DNA of 64,000 bases from Symbiodinium sp. CCMP2592 (GCA_905221615.1 CAJNDT010004668.1:385001-449000), one strand, 5' to 3'; positions 9,934-21,229 are shown, counted from the stretch's first letter. Notes: generated by a model from the sequence alone, not told the origin. Made by a program: numbers and translations.

Positions 9934-10042
9934 CCCAGAGACTCCAATATCCCTTGATTAGGGATCATACCTTAAGTCATATTAAGGATCCTACTATAAT
10001 TTAAGGAATATTCCTTGATTAAGGGATATTGGAGTCTCTGGG
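9934..10042. mobile_element. Family I fold-back element (I1)
   Basis: About 109 bp, CCCAGAGACTCCAATATCCC to its complement 'ggatattggagtctctggg'. Core 'aaggatcctactataattta'. No clear target duplication. Confidence 0.86.
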
Positions 10043-10600
10043 AGGGTGGGGGGGGGTCGTCTGGACATGTTGGGGGCTTTTTTGGCCTGCTTGCAATCGG
10101 AGTGCACGGTTACTGCCGATCAGTAGTGTGATGCGCAGACTCTCTCAGAATCTGAATGGGCCTTAACATTACCTATGATCTCTTGGGGCTTCCTTCTTGT
10201 AATTGTCCCCACAACCCTATTCCATGAAATTCACTTGACACACGAGGTGAGCTCTGCTGCTGCTGAAGGCTTGTTATGGCTTGCGTTGGATTTTTGCTTG
10301 GACTCCAGGAGGTCCTACAGTGGCTGCCTGGTCCTTCGAAACCTCTGCAAATGTAGAGATGCCCAGGGGGGGTTGTTCCAAGTTTAAACTCCAGTTCGTT
10401 GTTTGCTTTGATAGAAGGCTTTCATCAAGGAGTTGATCTGGGAACATCCCCCCAACTTGCTCTGAGCTTGGTCAGTAGCGTTTAAGCACCACAGCCACAG
10501 CCACATGCGTTTTGCTGCGTGCTGATGCATGCCTAGCAAACCCATCTGCCTTGGGTCCATGTGCCTACAATCAGCCGCCGGGTAGATAACTCCAATCTTT
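10043..10600. other. Unassigned spacer
   Basis: Begins with a G-rich run (10043-10055). Two overlapping frames on opposite strands meet at 10384-10387; neither is recognisable. Confidence 0.35.
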
Positions 10601-10616
10601 AGGAACTTGGTTGAGT

Positions 10617-10800
10617 CGAGTGTGTGTATATATGTGTATATAGACATACTCGTACACATACACACGCATACACGCACATATATATATATATATGCAAAAG
10701 AATCATACATATACAGATACACCTGCAGAAACATATGCATATGTGTTTGTATATGTGTATACAGATCCCTGCAGACAGCAGCGACTACGTTTGCTAGGTG
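10617..10800. repeat. TA/CA/TG-rich microsatellite patch
   Basis: Imperfect 'gtgtgtatatatgtgtat', 'acacatacacacgcat' and 'atatatatatatg' tracts. Any frame here is low complexity. Confidence 0.8.
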
Positions 10801-11171
10801 CATGTCTTCCTAGGGCTAATGTGAGTCTCCACATTTAGCTTGCGGAAATAAATTTGTTTAATCCAGGGACCGGCTTGCAAACACGTCTTGAGCCGTTGGA
10901 CCCACAGCTCTTGCAGTGTAGTGACGTTGAACATTGAAGATTGGATACTGCCCCTTGTAGCAGTTGAATAGTGTCTATAATGTGGGTATATATATATATA
11001 TACATGTATAGACTATGTTTTTGTAGGGGGCCACATTGAAGAGGCGGAGTGCGCCAGACTGTTGACAGAGATGAAACTCCGCGAGCCTGCTTGCTCAGGG
11101 CTTCTGCGAACTTTGGGCTTTGGGGCGCAAGGCATTTACAAGGGATCTCCACTTCCCCTAAAAAAACACAG

Positions 11172-11274
11172 ATGTAGGAAAGAACCCCTGGGCCTATGAC
11201 CCCTTAAAATAGTAGGTTTCATACAAGGAACCCTAATAATAAAGGCCCAAGGTTTCTCAATCAGGTTCCTACAT
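11172..11274. mobile_element. Family C fold-back element (C2)
   Basis: A 103-bp element, ATGTAGGAAAGAACCCCTGG to 'ggtttctcaatcaggttcc' + TACAT. TA follows the right end; the left flank reads AG, so one copy of the duplication has mutated. The left arm is more diverged than the right. Confidence 0.75.
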
Positions 11275-11725
11275 TACGGACTAACGTTGGCAACTCGTCG
11301 GTTGAGGGTCTAGCTTGGAATGGAGGGGCAGATTTCGCGCATGCTTCAACTGCTTCAGGCCTTATCTAGAATCTAGCGTTGCTATCCAAGACCTCTTGTG
11401 TCATTCGGCGTTTCGGAGTTTACGACAGACCTCGCATCCCCAAGCTGCTGAAAGCCTCCTGATCCATTCACAGCCTCGATCCCCACTGCAAGGCTCGAAG
11501 CCTTTGTTCTGAACAAGATTGGACTTATACGACTCGCGATTTGGGGCTCAGGATTTCAAGGGCATCACTTGCCAGCAGGTGATTCAGGGTTGAGCACTCC
11601 AAGTAAGGATTCCCGCACGCCTGCTGCCAGAGGGTTCAGGTATACGAGACGTCGACTCTCAAACACTTTTCAAGTCTCTACCCCCCTGCTCAAGTTGCTT
11701 TATACTGCATGTTGATTCTGCCCCC

Positions 11726-11907
11726 AGAGCCTCCAAAACCCCTTAATTAAGGAACTTACCTTAAATCATATTATGGATCCTACTATACTTTAAGGTATAT
11801 TCCTTAATTCAGGGGTATTTGAATCCCCTAAACCCCATAGATCCCCTATAGATCCCTTAAAGGAACCCTTAGGTATATTCCATAATTTAGGGGGTTTTGG
11901 AGGCTCT
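11726..11907. mobile_element. Family I element with duplicated right arm (I2)
   Basis: Left end AGAGCCTCCAAAACCCC. After the core 'tatggatcctactatact' there are two successive right arms: one ending 'aggggtatttgaatcccc' (to about 11828), then 'aaccccatagatcccctata', then a second ending 'gggttttggaggctct' (11907). Only the second pairs well with the left arm. Confidence 0.78.
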
Positions 11908-11974
11908 TGGCCTGTCTCCGCCCTGTGTCCCTCGCTGGCCTCGCCATGTCATGTCTGCTTAGCCGAACTCCCCT

Positions 11975-12071
11975 GACCCCCGGGAGGATCCAAAAAGTAG
12001 ATCCCTTAATGGGGGTTCCTATAAAGTACCCTTAGTAGTATAGGGCCCCAAATTAGGGGATCTACTTTCTA
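11975..12071. mobile_element. Family J fold-back element (J1)
   Basis: Arms 'aaaaagtagatcccttaat' and 'aaattaggggatctacttt'. Immediately upstream is 'gacccccgggaggatc', which also precedes J2 at 46288 although the J2 body is inverted relative to J1. Confidence 0.8.
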
Positions 12072-12072
12072 G

Positions 12073-13100
12073 TTGCAGGCCCTTGTCGCCACATAGACAC
12101 ATAGATTGCCTTAACCTGGTCTTGCTGGACTTGCCTTGCCTCTTCCTTGTCAATATGCACTCGGATGCTGCAGTGTCACCCGTGCTGTTGAAGGTCTTGC
12201 ACGTGGCAGTCTCCTCATGTCAGCACTTAATTCGGCGGGCAATGTTTTCTTCATGAATATTACGATAAAGCTATCTTGTTGTAAGCGCCCAGCACCAGTC
12301 GTCCCTGACAAGCTGACGTAAAACGGTATGACCGGTATGATATGCTTAGAGCACATTGGTTTATGCTGCTGGCTTCTTCTGGAGGTTTTCGAGTGTGTAC
12401 AATGCTCGGTGACCTCGTAAGTGTCTCGTGCATGGCCCATGTTGTGTTACTTAGTTGAATGTCTCCTTTGTGTAATATGCTGCGCTACGCCGCATGCATT
12501 CGCAACATCATCCGTTCGGTTGTGCCGGACGGTGCTACGGCGGACGTAGTAGCTACGAGAACATGCAACGGTATCCTACATCTTTGCTCGGCATGTCGCC
12601 TTAGTTATCAAGATCGCTCTTCTGTCAGTGGTTGCATGGCGCCGGTCCGGAGGTGAGTCGCACTATGTATGTTGTTCACTCTAGAATACCTTTTCAAGAT
12701 CCCTCTCCTAAGAAGGCTGCTCTACAGGTCCTCTCCCGAAGCGTTGCCAATTGCAGAACTATCCTTGCATCCGCATGAGGCATTTCCTCTGCTTGCCAGG
12801 CGATGGTAATTATTCGTTGCTTACTGTGATTTCCCGGAGCGCGAACACTCCGTTTGCTTTCCGGGGAATTCCCTGTCTCGTTGTGTTGTGCTTACTGCGT
12901 GCTATGGTATATCTGAGCATGTTTGTAGTCCCTATATAATGCCCAATAATAGTCCCAATAACCTAACCCATTCCCCCATTCCCTGCTAAGCACCAGGGAG
13001 ACTAATGCCAAACATGCGCGGTGGCACCTCCTTTTATGTCATCCGCAAACTTGCCCTAGGCCCCAAAAGGGCTCCATTTAGGCACAAACTCAAAACCCAC
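12073..13100. other. Unassigned spacer with possible family P remnant
   Basis: Mostly unique-looking sequence. At 12970-13005, 'ccattcccccattccctgct' followed by 'aagcaccagg' resembles the right arm of family P (26219), with no left arm. No gene supported. Confidence 0.35.
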
Positions 13101-13107
13101 CACCATC

Positions 13108-13236
13108 CGACCCTAAACCCTATAATCCCTAAACCCCAAACCCTATAATCCCTAAACCCCAAACCCTATAATCCCTAAACCCTAAACCCTAATCCCGAAG
13201 CCTTAAACCCTAAACCCTAATCCTTAAACCCAAATC
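13108..13236. repeat. Telomere-like minisatellite
   Basis: Three tandem copies of a unit of about 27 bp, 'ccctataatccctaaacccc' + 'aaa', then degenerate CCCTAAA words. Confidence 0.85.
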
Positions 13237-13360
13237 TAGGACCGCGCGCCCATCGAATAAAGTCTCGGATCTCAGGCTCTTTGACTTCGCCGAGGGGTTC
13301 ACCTCGGAGGACTGAGAATATAGGGATGCTATAAGGGGCCATAAGTAGAGGTTACTATTG

Positions 13361-13457
13361 ATAGGGCCTGGATAATTATCTATACCATTTTGGGGGTTCT
13401 GCATGATGTTTATAGCCTAAGGGACCACCAAAACTCTAGTGTAGTTCTTGAGGCCCG
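13361..13457. mobile_element. Diverged family G element
   Basis: 'gggcctggataattatctat' at the left, 'ccattttgggggttct' inside and 'gttcttgaggccc' at the right follow the G layout. Confidence 0.55.
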
Positions 13458-13765
13458 TGTACAAGGACAGAGATCTTCCTGTGCCTGCCCGATGCATGTG
13501 CAATGCAGCTGGCAAGCTCTCGACAAGGCTTAGAATTGTGTGCGCATGTGGGCATGTGTGGCCTGGGCTTCTGCAGAATTAGCACTTGTTATGCCTGCTT
13601 CAGAAGGCTAGGACGAAGACCGGGTTGAGCTTAAAGTTTCGTCGAACCCCCAAGCCTTACCGTATTCTGGTCATGAATGCCATGGCAGTGGAATCACACT
13701 GTGGGGTTGTCCGAAGCTTGCCGTTGGTTTGCAGCAGCGTTAGGCACCTGCTTGCAAAGCTAAGC

Positions 13766-13787
13766 CCTATTGTCGGAAACTCCCACA
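13766..13787. mobile_element. Solo right arm of family A
   Basis: 'ctattgtcggaaactccc' followed by ACAT is the right TIR of family A plus the preferred 4-bp target word; no left arm is nearby. Confidence 0.55.
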
Positions 13788-13867
13788 TGGCTTCTAAACC
13801 CCATCCCAACCCGAAGTCTAAGCTGCTTGAGTTACGAGCACCTCTCGCAGAAACTGCACGGCAACAT

Positions 13868-13935
13868 CTATATGTATATATATATATACATATATACCCA
13901 TACATGTATGTATATATATATATATATATATCATG
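13868..13935. repeat. (TA)n microsatellite
   Basis: TATATA runs with ACATGTATG interruptions. Confidence 0.95.
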
Positions 13936-14049
13936 CACATATGATTGTGTACTAAATTTTTCTATTCTGTATTATATACTGCATGAGGTTGTTAGCCCAA
14001 AGCTCCCAAAGCTCCCAAGCCCAACACGCTTCAGGTTGGCGACTTTCGG

Positions 14050-15230
14050 TTAAGGGGTTCGGGGTTTAGGGTTCCGGGTCTTTGATTTGCCTTCCGTGTA
14101 CTTTCCTCAAATGCAGCAAGAGTGGGTCCAGCACGCATGGCCTGCTCGACAGAGAAAGTGTGCACCAATGAACCTTGTCACTGCTTTCCCTCCAGCCGAC
14201 ACGACCCGTTTCAATTCATTGGTGTCTCTTCATGGCAGAATACGCTAGACGGATGTCTGCAATCCCACTCGCGTGACGAGAACTCTCGTCAATCACCGGG
14301 GCAGGCCCTAAGCCACGGCCTAAGCCAGGCCCTAAGTGGGCATGAATCCCTTTAATGGTCTTCGGCCATCTCAGAGTAGTGGCTGCGAAATCGGCGGCCC
14401 TTCTCTGAGACCTGGCATGCCAAGCCGGGAAAGCCTCTAACTGTTGATGGTATAGGGATGCTTCTGGGCGGAGTGGACAGAATCTGCTGTTTGGCGTTCG
14501 CATCATGGATTTGAACACTTTCGCTACTGTCTTCTTCTTGCTGAGCTTAAGGACTGATGGGCTACGGTTAGCATAGGGCAGGAGGGTTGTAGCACTGAGT
14601 AGTTTGATACATGACAGTTGACATCTCCGAATCAGAACGGTGGCAGCCAGCATCCACACTTACTTACACATGATACGTGATTTTGACTTGTCTTTCCCGC
14701 GCTTGGCGGTCTCTAAACCACGGAGGCGAGTCAGGTCTTTCGGCATTATGTGGCCGCAGCAAGGCAGCTAGCTTCGAGGGCAAGACGCACTTTCACATCT
14801 CCTATACAACAGATCCTTGTCTTCCCCGAAGCCGGTTGCATCGCCAATCTGGTAACCTGGCCACGGTGCGCATGGATGAGAACAGCGTCTTGGGGTGTTG
14901 CCAGCTTTGTGTTCTTGGCGTCCTGCTTCTTGTAAACCTTGGCAATGGAATGGGGTTTAGCCAAGAGGGTTTTAGTCACCGAGGATTAGTATAGTAAGAT
15001 AGTAATTAGGGTTTAGTATAGTGTAGTGATAATGGTTTAGTAAGGTAATTTGAGATTTCCTGCAGCGAAAAGGGTTTAGAGCTCGGTACAAGCTGTATGA
15101 CATCGTCCCGTTGGTCGTTCGGTGTCAGGTCGAGATTAGCGAGTTGAACATGGACGGTTAGAGTTTACGGGCTTTGGGTTGAGGGTTTCGCTAGACTTGA
15201 ACCGAGTAGCAACAAGAGTTTAGGGTTCAG
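14050..15230. other. Unassigned spacer
   Basis: Contains a 147-codon minus frame (14216-14659) and overlapping shorter frames at 14677-14994. None resembles a known family and overlapping open frames on both strands argue for chance. Telomere-like words return from about 14950. Confidence 0.4.
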
Positions 15231-15980
15231 GGGTTTGCGTTTAGGGGTTAGGCTTTAAGGTTTAAGGTGTATTAGATTTACATCTGTCTTTGTCAAGCTG
15301 CACACGCCCCAAACCCTTGGCCTTGAACCGATAATTCTGAAGCACTTACCCCGCCCTTCAGCCCCAAGCCCTATATAATTCTCTTCAACCCAAACCTCCA
15401 GCAAAAACCTACACCGTAAACCCTAAATCCTAAACCCTGATTGGACACCCCTCAACCCCAGCATCGTGGAAATGCAGAGAGAGACACGGCAGGTCTACAA
15501 AGCTCGCATCGTGGGAACGACGCAACCTCAGAACCCTGGTTCTCGGGCCCTGGACTTAGATAGCTAGTGGGAGAACTTGAAGCCTTTTGGCCTGACATAT
15601 GTACATATATATATATATATATACGTATGGTCTATCTTATATACTTTGGCTTGCCATTTATTGAAGAAGAGAGTAAAGGGCTTAGGGTTTAGATGTCGGG
15701 TTAAGGGTTTCGGGACCCCAGACCTTATCACGGCTTAGGGCTGCGGATTTAGCATGTAGTGCTTCGTGAAGTGAACATGCGGGGCTAACGCGCAGCAGAG
15801 AAGTCCGGATGCAACGAGGTTTGGATCAGGGTTTGGAGGTGTCCGAAGTGTTCTTATGAGGTCACCACGACAGGGAGTCGCGTTGTTCCGCTTCAATGCT
15901 TCTCTTACCGAGTTAGTCTCGCAGCCTTTTTGTTTCTGCGTTTTGTGCGTGCATAAACTCGTTTGCTGAAACCTTGTAAC

Positions 15981-16069
15981 TTAGTAGCTGAGTGGATACA
16001 CTTTACCCTTTTGAGGATAATAATGTTAAAACTGAGAGTGTGCACGTTTTGGGGCTTATGAACACAGCC
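15981..16069. repeat. Family W repeat, copy 1
   Basis: 'ttagtagctgagtggataca' with 'ctttacccttttgagg', ending 'gtgtgcacg' and 'ttatgaacacagcca'. It aligns over its whole length with 31111-31205. Weak inverted ends (TAGCTGAGT... opposite ...ACACAGC) suggest an old fold-back element. Confidence 0.65.
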
Positions 16070-16089
16070 ACTAAGGTAAGGTCCTAATT

Positions 16090-16135
16090 ATATATTTGGT
16101 TAAACCAAAAAAGGAACTACATTGGAGACTATAGG
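16090..16135. mobile_element. Truncated family D element (right arm)
   Basis: 'tttggttaaaccaaaaaagg' then 'aactacattggagactat' is the right arm of family D. The left arm is missing. It directly abuts family K element K2. Confidence 0.7.
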
Positions 16136-16153
16136 ATTTCTCAAGCCTTGTAA

Positions 16154-16285
16154 GGTCTACTTGGAGGGGCAGGGGACTTAGTAAGTGGCTTATAAGTAGG
16201 GTTATAATTGGGATAACTCCACTTAGGTTACTTATAACTCTGCTTACAACGTACTTACTAAGTCTCCTGCTCCTCCAAGTAGACC
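16154..16285. mobile_element. Family K fold-back element with long arms (K2)
   Basis: Arms of over 30 bp: GGTCTACTTGGAGGGGCAGG then 'ggacttagtaagt' at the left, with the complement at the right. The interior repeats 'cttataagtagggttataa'-like words. 132 bp. No clear target duplication. Confidence 0.85.
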
Positions 16286-16289
16286 CTAA

Positions 16290-17275
16290 AACCGAAACCC
16301 CATGGATCCCTTTAAGGAACCGTATAGATCCCTTTAAGGAGCCCTTTAAGGAACCCTCCAATTAGGCTGGGAGCTTGTGCTCGATTTCGAAAGGAAGGAC
16401 AGTAAGAGCCGTTATTCAGGCGGATCTCAGAAAAAACCCAGCTCAAACGTAGTGACTACGGGCTGACATGGCCGACTTTTGGTATGGGTTTGCAAAAAAG
16501 TTTGGACTTGAGATTTTGAGGATTTGATGCCGATGTAGAATCCACCACTATCTTGCGGCATAATCACATGTAGCTTGCGCTGAGCCGCGCAGGTGACAAG
16601 GTTCGCACAGGAGTCCTGCACCAGATGGGTTCCTAAAAGGTTTTGTTTATTGGTGCTACAAGAGCTTGACATGGGTTGTTAGGTTTTGTGGGTCGTAGAC
16701 TGGCTGGACTTGAGTCCAGTAGCGAAAGGGGTAACATCCAAAAGACATGTTTTTTGCAAGTATAGAGTCCGAGTAAACCCCAGGCTCAGAGGCCTAAGCC
16801 TGCACGCCAAGCACTCCGAAACCTCAAAGCGCAGCATTACGTTGCAGCCTGTCAACCGTCCGTAGACTCTAGACCTTGGGTAGTCCTCTAAATGGGGGTC
16901 CCGTGTTGGGTACCCGAATTTGGAGAACTACCTAAGCCCTAATCCCTAAACACCCCTCAACCCTAGAACTACCCCCTTGCCGGCGAAGATCTTGCGCCTG
17001 GTGCACTGGCTTGTCGAAGATGCCCAACCAGGCAGCAACGAGCCAAGGGCTGTTCTTAGGTCGGGCAGTGCAGAAATCGGGTTTTCACAGGAATTTGGAA
17101 AAGTGGAACTCTGCAAAGGTCCTATATTGCGCTATAAGGTATATAATCACCACCTAAGATCCGTAGGTTGCAACCCTAAATAGCCATAATTTTTTGTGGG
17201 TTCTAGAGGCGGTTGATGCTGAGTGAGTCTGCTGTCACGTTGGGTCGATATGGTATGGTTGACACTTTCTGGGCT
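16290..17275. other. Unassigned spacer
   Basis: No element recognised, apart from a possible short inverted pair near 16882-16935 ('gtagtcctcta' and 'gaactaccta') that could be a decayed fold-back. No gene supported. Confidence 0.35.
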
Positions 17276-17280
17276 TTAGC

Positions 17281-17548
17281 GTACCATACTTGAATACTTT
17301 TTTCTTGAAGGAACCTTTGTGACATACAAGTTTATACTTTTTCTCCTGGTTACTTAAAAGCCCAGCTTGTTGGTGGCTCATGGCTGACTTTGAGGTGACA
17401 GCCTAGAGTTGGCAATGACCTGCTTGTAAAACAACCTAGGTTTGGAGTACCATACTTGAAGACTTGTTTTTGGTACGAATGTTCCTCGAAGGAACCATTA
17501 TGAAATAAAAGTCTCTACTTTTTCCCCTGCTTATCTCAAAGTCAGGCC
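17281..17548. repeat. Diverged direct duplication, unit about 85-100 bp
   Basis: Two copies starting at 17281 and 17447 both begin 'gtaccatacttgaa' and share 'gaaggaacc', 'aagt...tactttttc' and 'cctg', in the same order, 166 bp apart. The order of conserved blocks is kept while spacers vary. Confidence 0.65.
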
Positions 17549-17623
17549 GATAGTAATTCTAAACTCCTCGACAGACCTCGCCTGGTGATGCCGAATGTGA
17601 GTGTCAAAAACATAGCCATACCA

Positions 17624-17766
17624 AGAGGCTCCATAGTAGTTCCTGTTTGGGGATCATATTTAGAATCCTATAAGGTGCTCCCAAAAAGGAACTACTATGG
17701 AGCCTGGGGATCATATTTAGAATCCTATAAGGTGCTCCCAAAAAGGAACTACTATGGAGCCTCTGG
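17624..17766. mobile_element. Family E fold-back element with internal tandem duplication (E1)
   Basis: Left arm AGAGGCTCCATAGTAGTTCC, right arm its complement. The segment 17649-17705 ('ggggatcatatttagaatcc' to 'ctatggagcct') is repeated exactly at 17706-17762, period 57, so the right arm is present twice. TIRs share 'ctccat.gtagttcctttt' with family D, so E is a D subfamily. Confidence 0.9.
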
Positions 17767-17769
17767 GTC

Positions 17770-18820
17770 CTAAAGCCCTGTAAGACCGCGTGGGGACTTC
17801 ATGCGCATTCAGGGTTTAGGGTTGGGGTTTAGGGCTTAGGGTTTAGAGTTTGGTGGTTCGGGTCACGGGTTGAGTTTTCAGGACGTTTTCATGAAGGGGT
17901 AACTAGACCAGACGCGACACGATGGAGTGATCCTTTGTGCCTGCGAAGAGTTGTAGCCGTAACGAAGGCAGGAGAGGTGTGCCATGTCGTGCCCGCATTT
18001 TTTCAGATCCTGCGTAGTGTTAGGCCTTCGTTGTTTCATCCATGAAAAAACATGTTAAACTCCGAAGATACACATCCTAAACCCTGAACCCCGACGCCTG
18101 AAATTCCGAAGAACATTTCTTCCTGGACTGGACCAGCCATGCCAACTCCCATGGAGCCTGTTGTGGCTCTTGAAGCAGCTATGCCTGCAAGGGAGGAGGC
18201 GCCGAAGCACCGTTAGCTGTATGTTGTTTGGGACTCAGCTGGCATCTTAGGAGCCTTACTTGTGGGGCTTCCTCAGGGCTCTTATTACATAATGCAGGGG
18301 CCTTCACCAATAGGACGGGGTTCTGGAGGCATGTTTGGTGGTTGAATCAATGATTTGCAGTTGCGTGGGATCTTATAGGGCTCATAGGACTCTAGATTGG
18401 GGCCTTCACAACCAAATTAGGGTTCTGGGCGTTGTAGATAGTGTGATTGCATATGGAGGCTAGAAAGGGGGCACAATCACTTCAGGGCGATAGGGGTTTG
18501 GGGTATGAGAACAGGAGTGTTGAATATAACTGCTTTAGACTTAGTTGCCTTTTTTTGCGACTGTCAGCCCTGGGGCATGTACATGTCTAAGACACCTCCG
18601 ACACCAGAAACATTTAAATCTTCAGGACCATCTGTCCTTGAACGGCAAAACCCCCAACGCAATAATAAACATATCATAGGGTCGTGGGGTATACTACACT
18701 GTAAGTATATAGGGGTATTGGGGTGGATGAAGTCCTAGAAGGACAAGGAAGATGCAGAGCTTGAAAGGCCCAGGAGGATCTCGGCGCCTCGAAGCAAGAG
18801 CCAGAGCAGAAGGCTGCATG
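17770..18820. other. Unassigned spacer
   Basis: Short telomere-like tract at 17810-17850, otherwise unique-looking. No gene or element supported. Confidence 0.4.
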
Positions 18821-18826
18821 TGATAT

Positions 18827-18928
18827 CCGGGCCTTACATAATAATTACCTATACTATTTTGGAGGGTTCCGTTTTATATTTATAGCACAGTGGGCCTCAA
18901 AACCCTATTCTAATTATTAAGGCCCCTA
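18827..18928. mobile_element. Family G fold-back element
   Basis: 'ccgggccttacataataatt' at the left and 'ctaattattaaggcccct' at the right, with 'ctattttggagggttcc' and 'gggcctcaaaaccctattc' inside. About 102 bp. Confidence 0.8.
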
Positions 18929-19222
18929 CAGTAATTTCTTCCCTAGACCTCAAGGGGCTTGGGGTTACGGGTCCTGCATGCCCTAGATCCCAAACCTCAC
19001 CTGCTTTGTCTGAGTTGCGAGATTGCAAATCCTAAACCCCGAATCGTCCACACCGGAAATCTCAAATCCCCTATGCAAACCAACCCTAAATTCCATAAGC
19101 AACAAGCCCTACAATGCCTTAAGTCGCGACTTCTGAAGCTTGGACACCCTCCGGGATGCGAAGCCCAAGGATTCCTCAGTTCCAAATCCCCCAACATTCT
19201 CAGCTGACCCTGCACCTGAGGG

Positions 19223-19314
19223 ACATAAGCATTTTTATAGGGATATCCCTACCTGATTGGGTTTCCTTATATGGAGGTTTATAGGTGATATCCCTATCCA
19301 AATTTTGCTTATGT
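19223..19314. mobile_element. Family S fold-back element (S1)
   Basis: 'acataagcatttttataggg' with 'atatccct' at the left, complemented by 'gatatccctatccaaatttt' then 'gcttatgt' at the right. 92 bp. Confidence 0.8.
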
Positions 19315-19416
19315 GCTTTTGGGGGCTCTCTAGCGTGGCATCTGAAGGTGCTGCAGCCGCTCCGGCGACGTGCAGAAATTCGGGCCAAGGGTGCCCCCAG
19401 CTCATGTGGAACTGCT

Positions 19417-19598
19417 ATAGGGGCCTTAAGAATTAGAATAGAGTTCCTTTAAAGGGCTGCTTTAAGGGATCCTATAAGGGTACTATAAGTAAGTGTTTAC
19501 TCTCGGGGCCTTAATACGTACCTATACTAGTTTGGTGGCCCCTGACTTACTTTTAGGACAATGGGCCCCAAAAAACCCTATTCTAACTATTTAGGCCG
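19417..19598. mobile_element. Two adjacent family G copies
   Basis: A partial copy (19417 to about 19490, 'taggggccttaagaattaga') is followed by a fuller one (19504-19598, 'cggggccttaatacgtacct' to 'ctaactatttaggcc'). Confidence 0.68.
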
Positions 19599-19716
19599 TT
19601 GTATTATGCGATTTTCACTGCCTTTAGGTCTCTTCTGAGAAGCAAAGATTCCGGTTTCCCATCCAGGGAGCTGCTAAGTCGAGCCTCCAACCGTTCCTCG
19701 AGTTTCATATGAGTAG

Positions 19717-19796
19717 TGGTCAAAATCAGGGTCCCTTTTTGGGGTATCAGACGCCGTATTCTACTAGGGGCCCAAAGGGACCATAATTTTTGACAC
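19717..19796. mobile_element. Family L fold-back element (L1)
   Basis: 'tggtcaaaatcagggtccct' at the left opposite 'agggaccataatttttgaca' at the right, core 'gtattctactag'. About 80 bp. Confidence 0.75.
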
Positions 19797-19799
19797 CCA

Positions 19800-20440
19800 T
19801 AGATGGGTGACTAGAGATTTGCCCGGAGTTATCGATACGCAGCCTACGGGCGGTTGCCGCCGCCACCTGAGATCCCCTTTGCATGAAAGTTCCCGAATGC
19901 CCACCCCTGCGTCCCTAATCCCCCATCCTTGAGCTGCTGCACCGAAACGACTGCGAGCCCGAAGCCATGGCGCACGCAACTTCCACGGAAAGTTCTTGCA
20001 GGAACAGACCCAAGGATCAAGACAGTGAGCCCAATGCCGGTATTTCCTGTTCATGACAGCTTAGGCCATGACGTTGCTAGAGTCCGGTTCGGTATAAGGA
20101 CAGCGTGCCGGTCCTTGCGAAAAGGATTCGCGGGCTCAACGGCATTTTCATTGGTTGTTTGACATTTTCGAGCTTGTTGTCAGTGTGTGTGTGTGGGACC
20201 CCTCGTACTCATCAGGTTTTGACCGACTGCGGGCCGGCATGAAGCAGCAGTAAACTCAGTAGCGCGCTCATTTCGGTGTCCTGCCAGGTGCGCGGCCTTT
20301 CTTGTCGGCCTTGTGCCGCGAGTTCGAAGGTGCCATCCAGGGTTCGGGGCAGGTGAAATCTGGTTTGCCTAGACTGGGATGCAACACGCATGGAAGGACA
20401 AGCGGGCAGCAGAAAGTAATTATGTGTGTGTGTGTGTGTC
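19800..20440. other. Unassigned spacer
   Basis: Unique-looking, with a short (GT)n at 20178-20196 and (TG)n at 20424-20440. Short frames overlap on both strands; none supported. Confidence 0.35.
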
Positions 20441-20538
20441 GACGACTGCACTGACGACGATGATGAAGATGACTCCTGCGGTCACTATCACGAGAACCAT
20501 CACTACAACGACTGCTAACATGACGATGACGACTACTG
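20441..20538 (+). repeat. Trinucleotide repeat, upstream part of a split threonine-rich frame
   Basis: Triplets such as ACG, ACT, ATG and GAT are read as Thr/Met-rich from an ATG at 20379. The array is cut at 20538 by element X and resumes at 21230 in the same frame. Confidence 0.7.
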
Positions 20539-21229
20539 TTATGATGTCCCGGTCCTGTTAACGTTATTATCTCGGGAAATAATAAATAATGGGATTATTT
20601 TGAGATTGCAGATGGAATCGAGGCACTCAGGCAATCAAACAAGCAATGGGAAAACAATGAACAAAAATATGGGATTGGAATCCCGTGGCATTCTGACTTC
20701 AATGTTTCTCCGATTTGGTTGCAGGGTGCACTTGGCATCTGATTTTTGTCTCATGTTTTCCATAGTTCCCGTGCGGCCCCGATCCATCTCATGTTTTTTT
20801 CCATTTTTGGTTCCTTTTCTTTTCCATTTTTGGTTCCATTATTTTTCCATGTTTTTTTGATTTTTTTCCCAAATGCTTCAGGGAATTTGTGTTTTTCCAG
20901 GATGGAGGCCACCTGGGACGGGGCCCAAATCCCACCCCCACGCAATGGAAAAAAAATGGGGAAAAAACACAAACTCAGAATGCTGGTCCAGGGTGGTCCT
21001 TTTTTGAACCTGTCGCCCCTGATGCCCTGGCCCTGACAGTTTGTCTTTGTTTGCGTTTGATTTTTTTTTGTTTTTTTTCCATGTGTGGTTTCGTTTTTTT
21101 TGTGTTTTTTCCATTCCCTGTGTCGGTCCTGGTCTCTTGTTTTGATTTTTGGTTCCATTTTTGTTCATTCCTTTTTTCAATTTTTATTGTTCGTGGTTTT
21201 CATAGTTATCAGGCGAGGGGCCATCTTAA
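20539..21229. mobile_element. Family X element, copy 1 (691 bp, 8-bp TSD)
   Basis: The left end is TTATGATGTCCC and the right end reads GGGGCCATCTTAA, giving imperfect 12-bp inverted termini (TTATGATGTCCC / TTAAGATGGCCC). The direct repeat GACTACTG flanks it at 20531-20538 and 21230-21237. The same element recurs at 42018-42663. Inside are runs of 'ccatttttggttcc' and T-rich stretches. Its open frames encode Phe-rich low-complexity peptides with no transposase motifs, so it is non-autonomous. The superfamily is uncertain; 8-bp duplications suggest hAT-like or similar. Confidence 0.93.

Noticed and set aside
14216-14659. 147-codon minus-strand frame
   Set aside because: Length is compatible with chance in 64 kb; no family recognised, and the opposite strand is also open over part of it.
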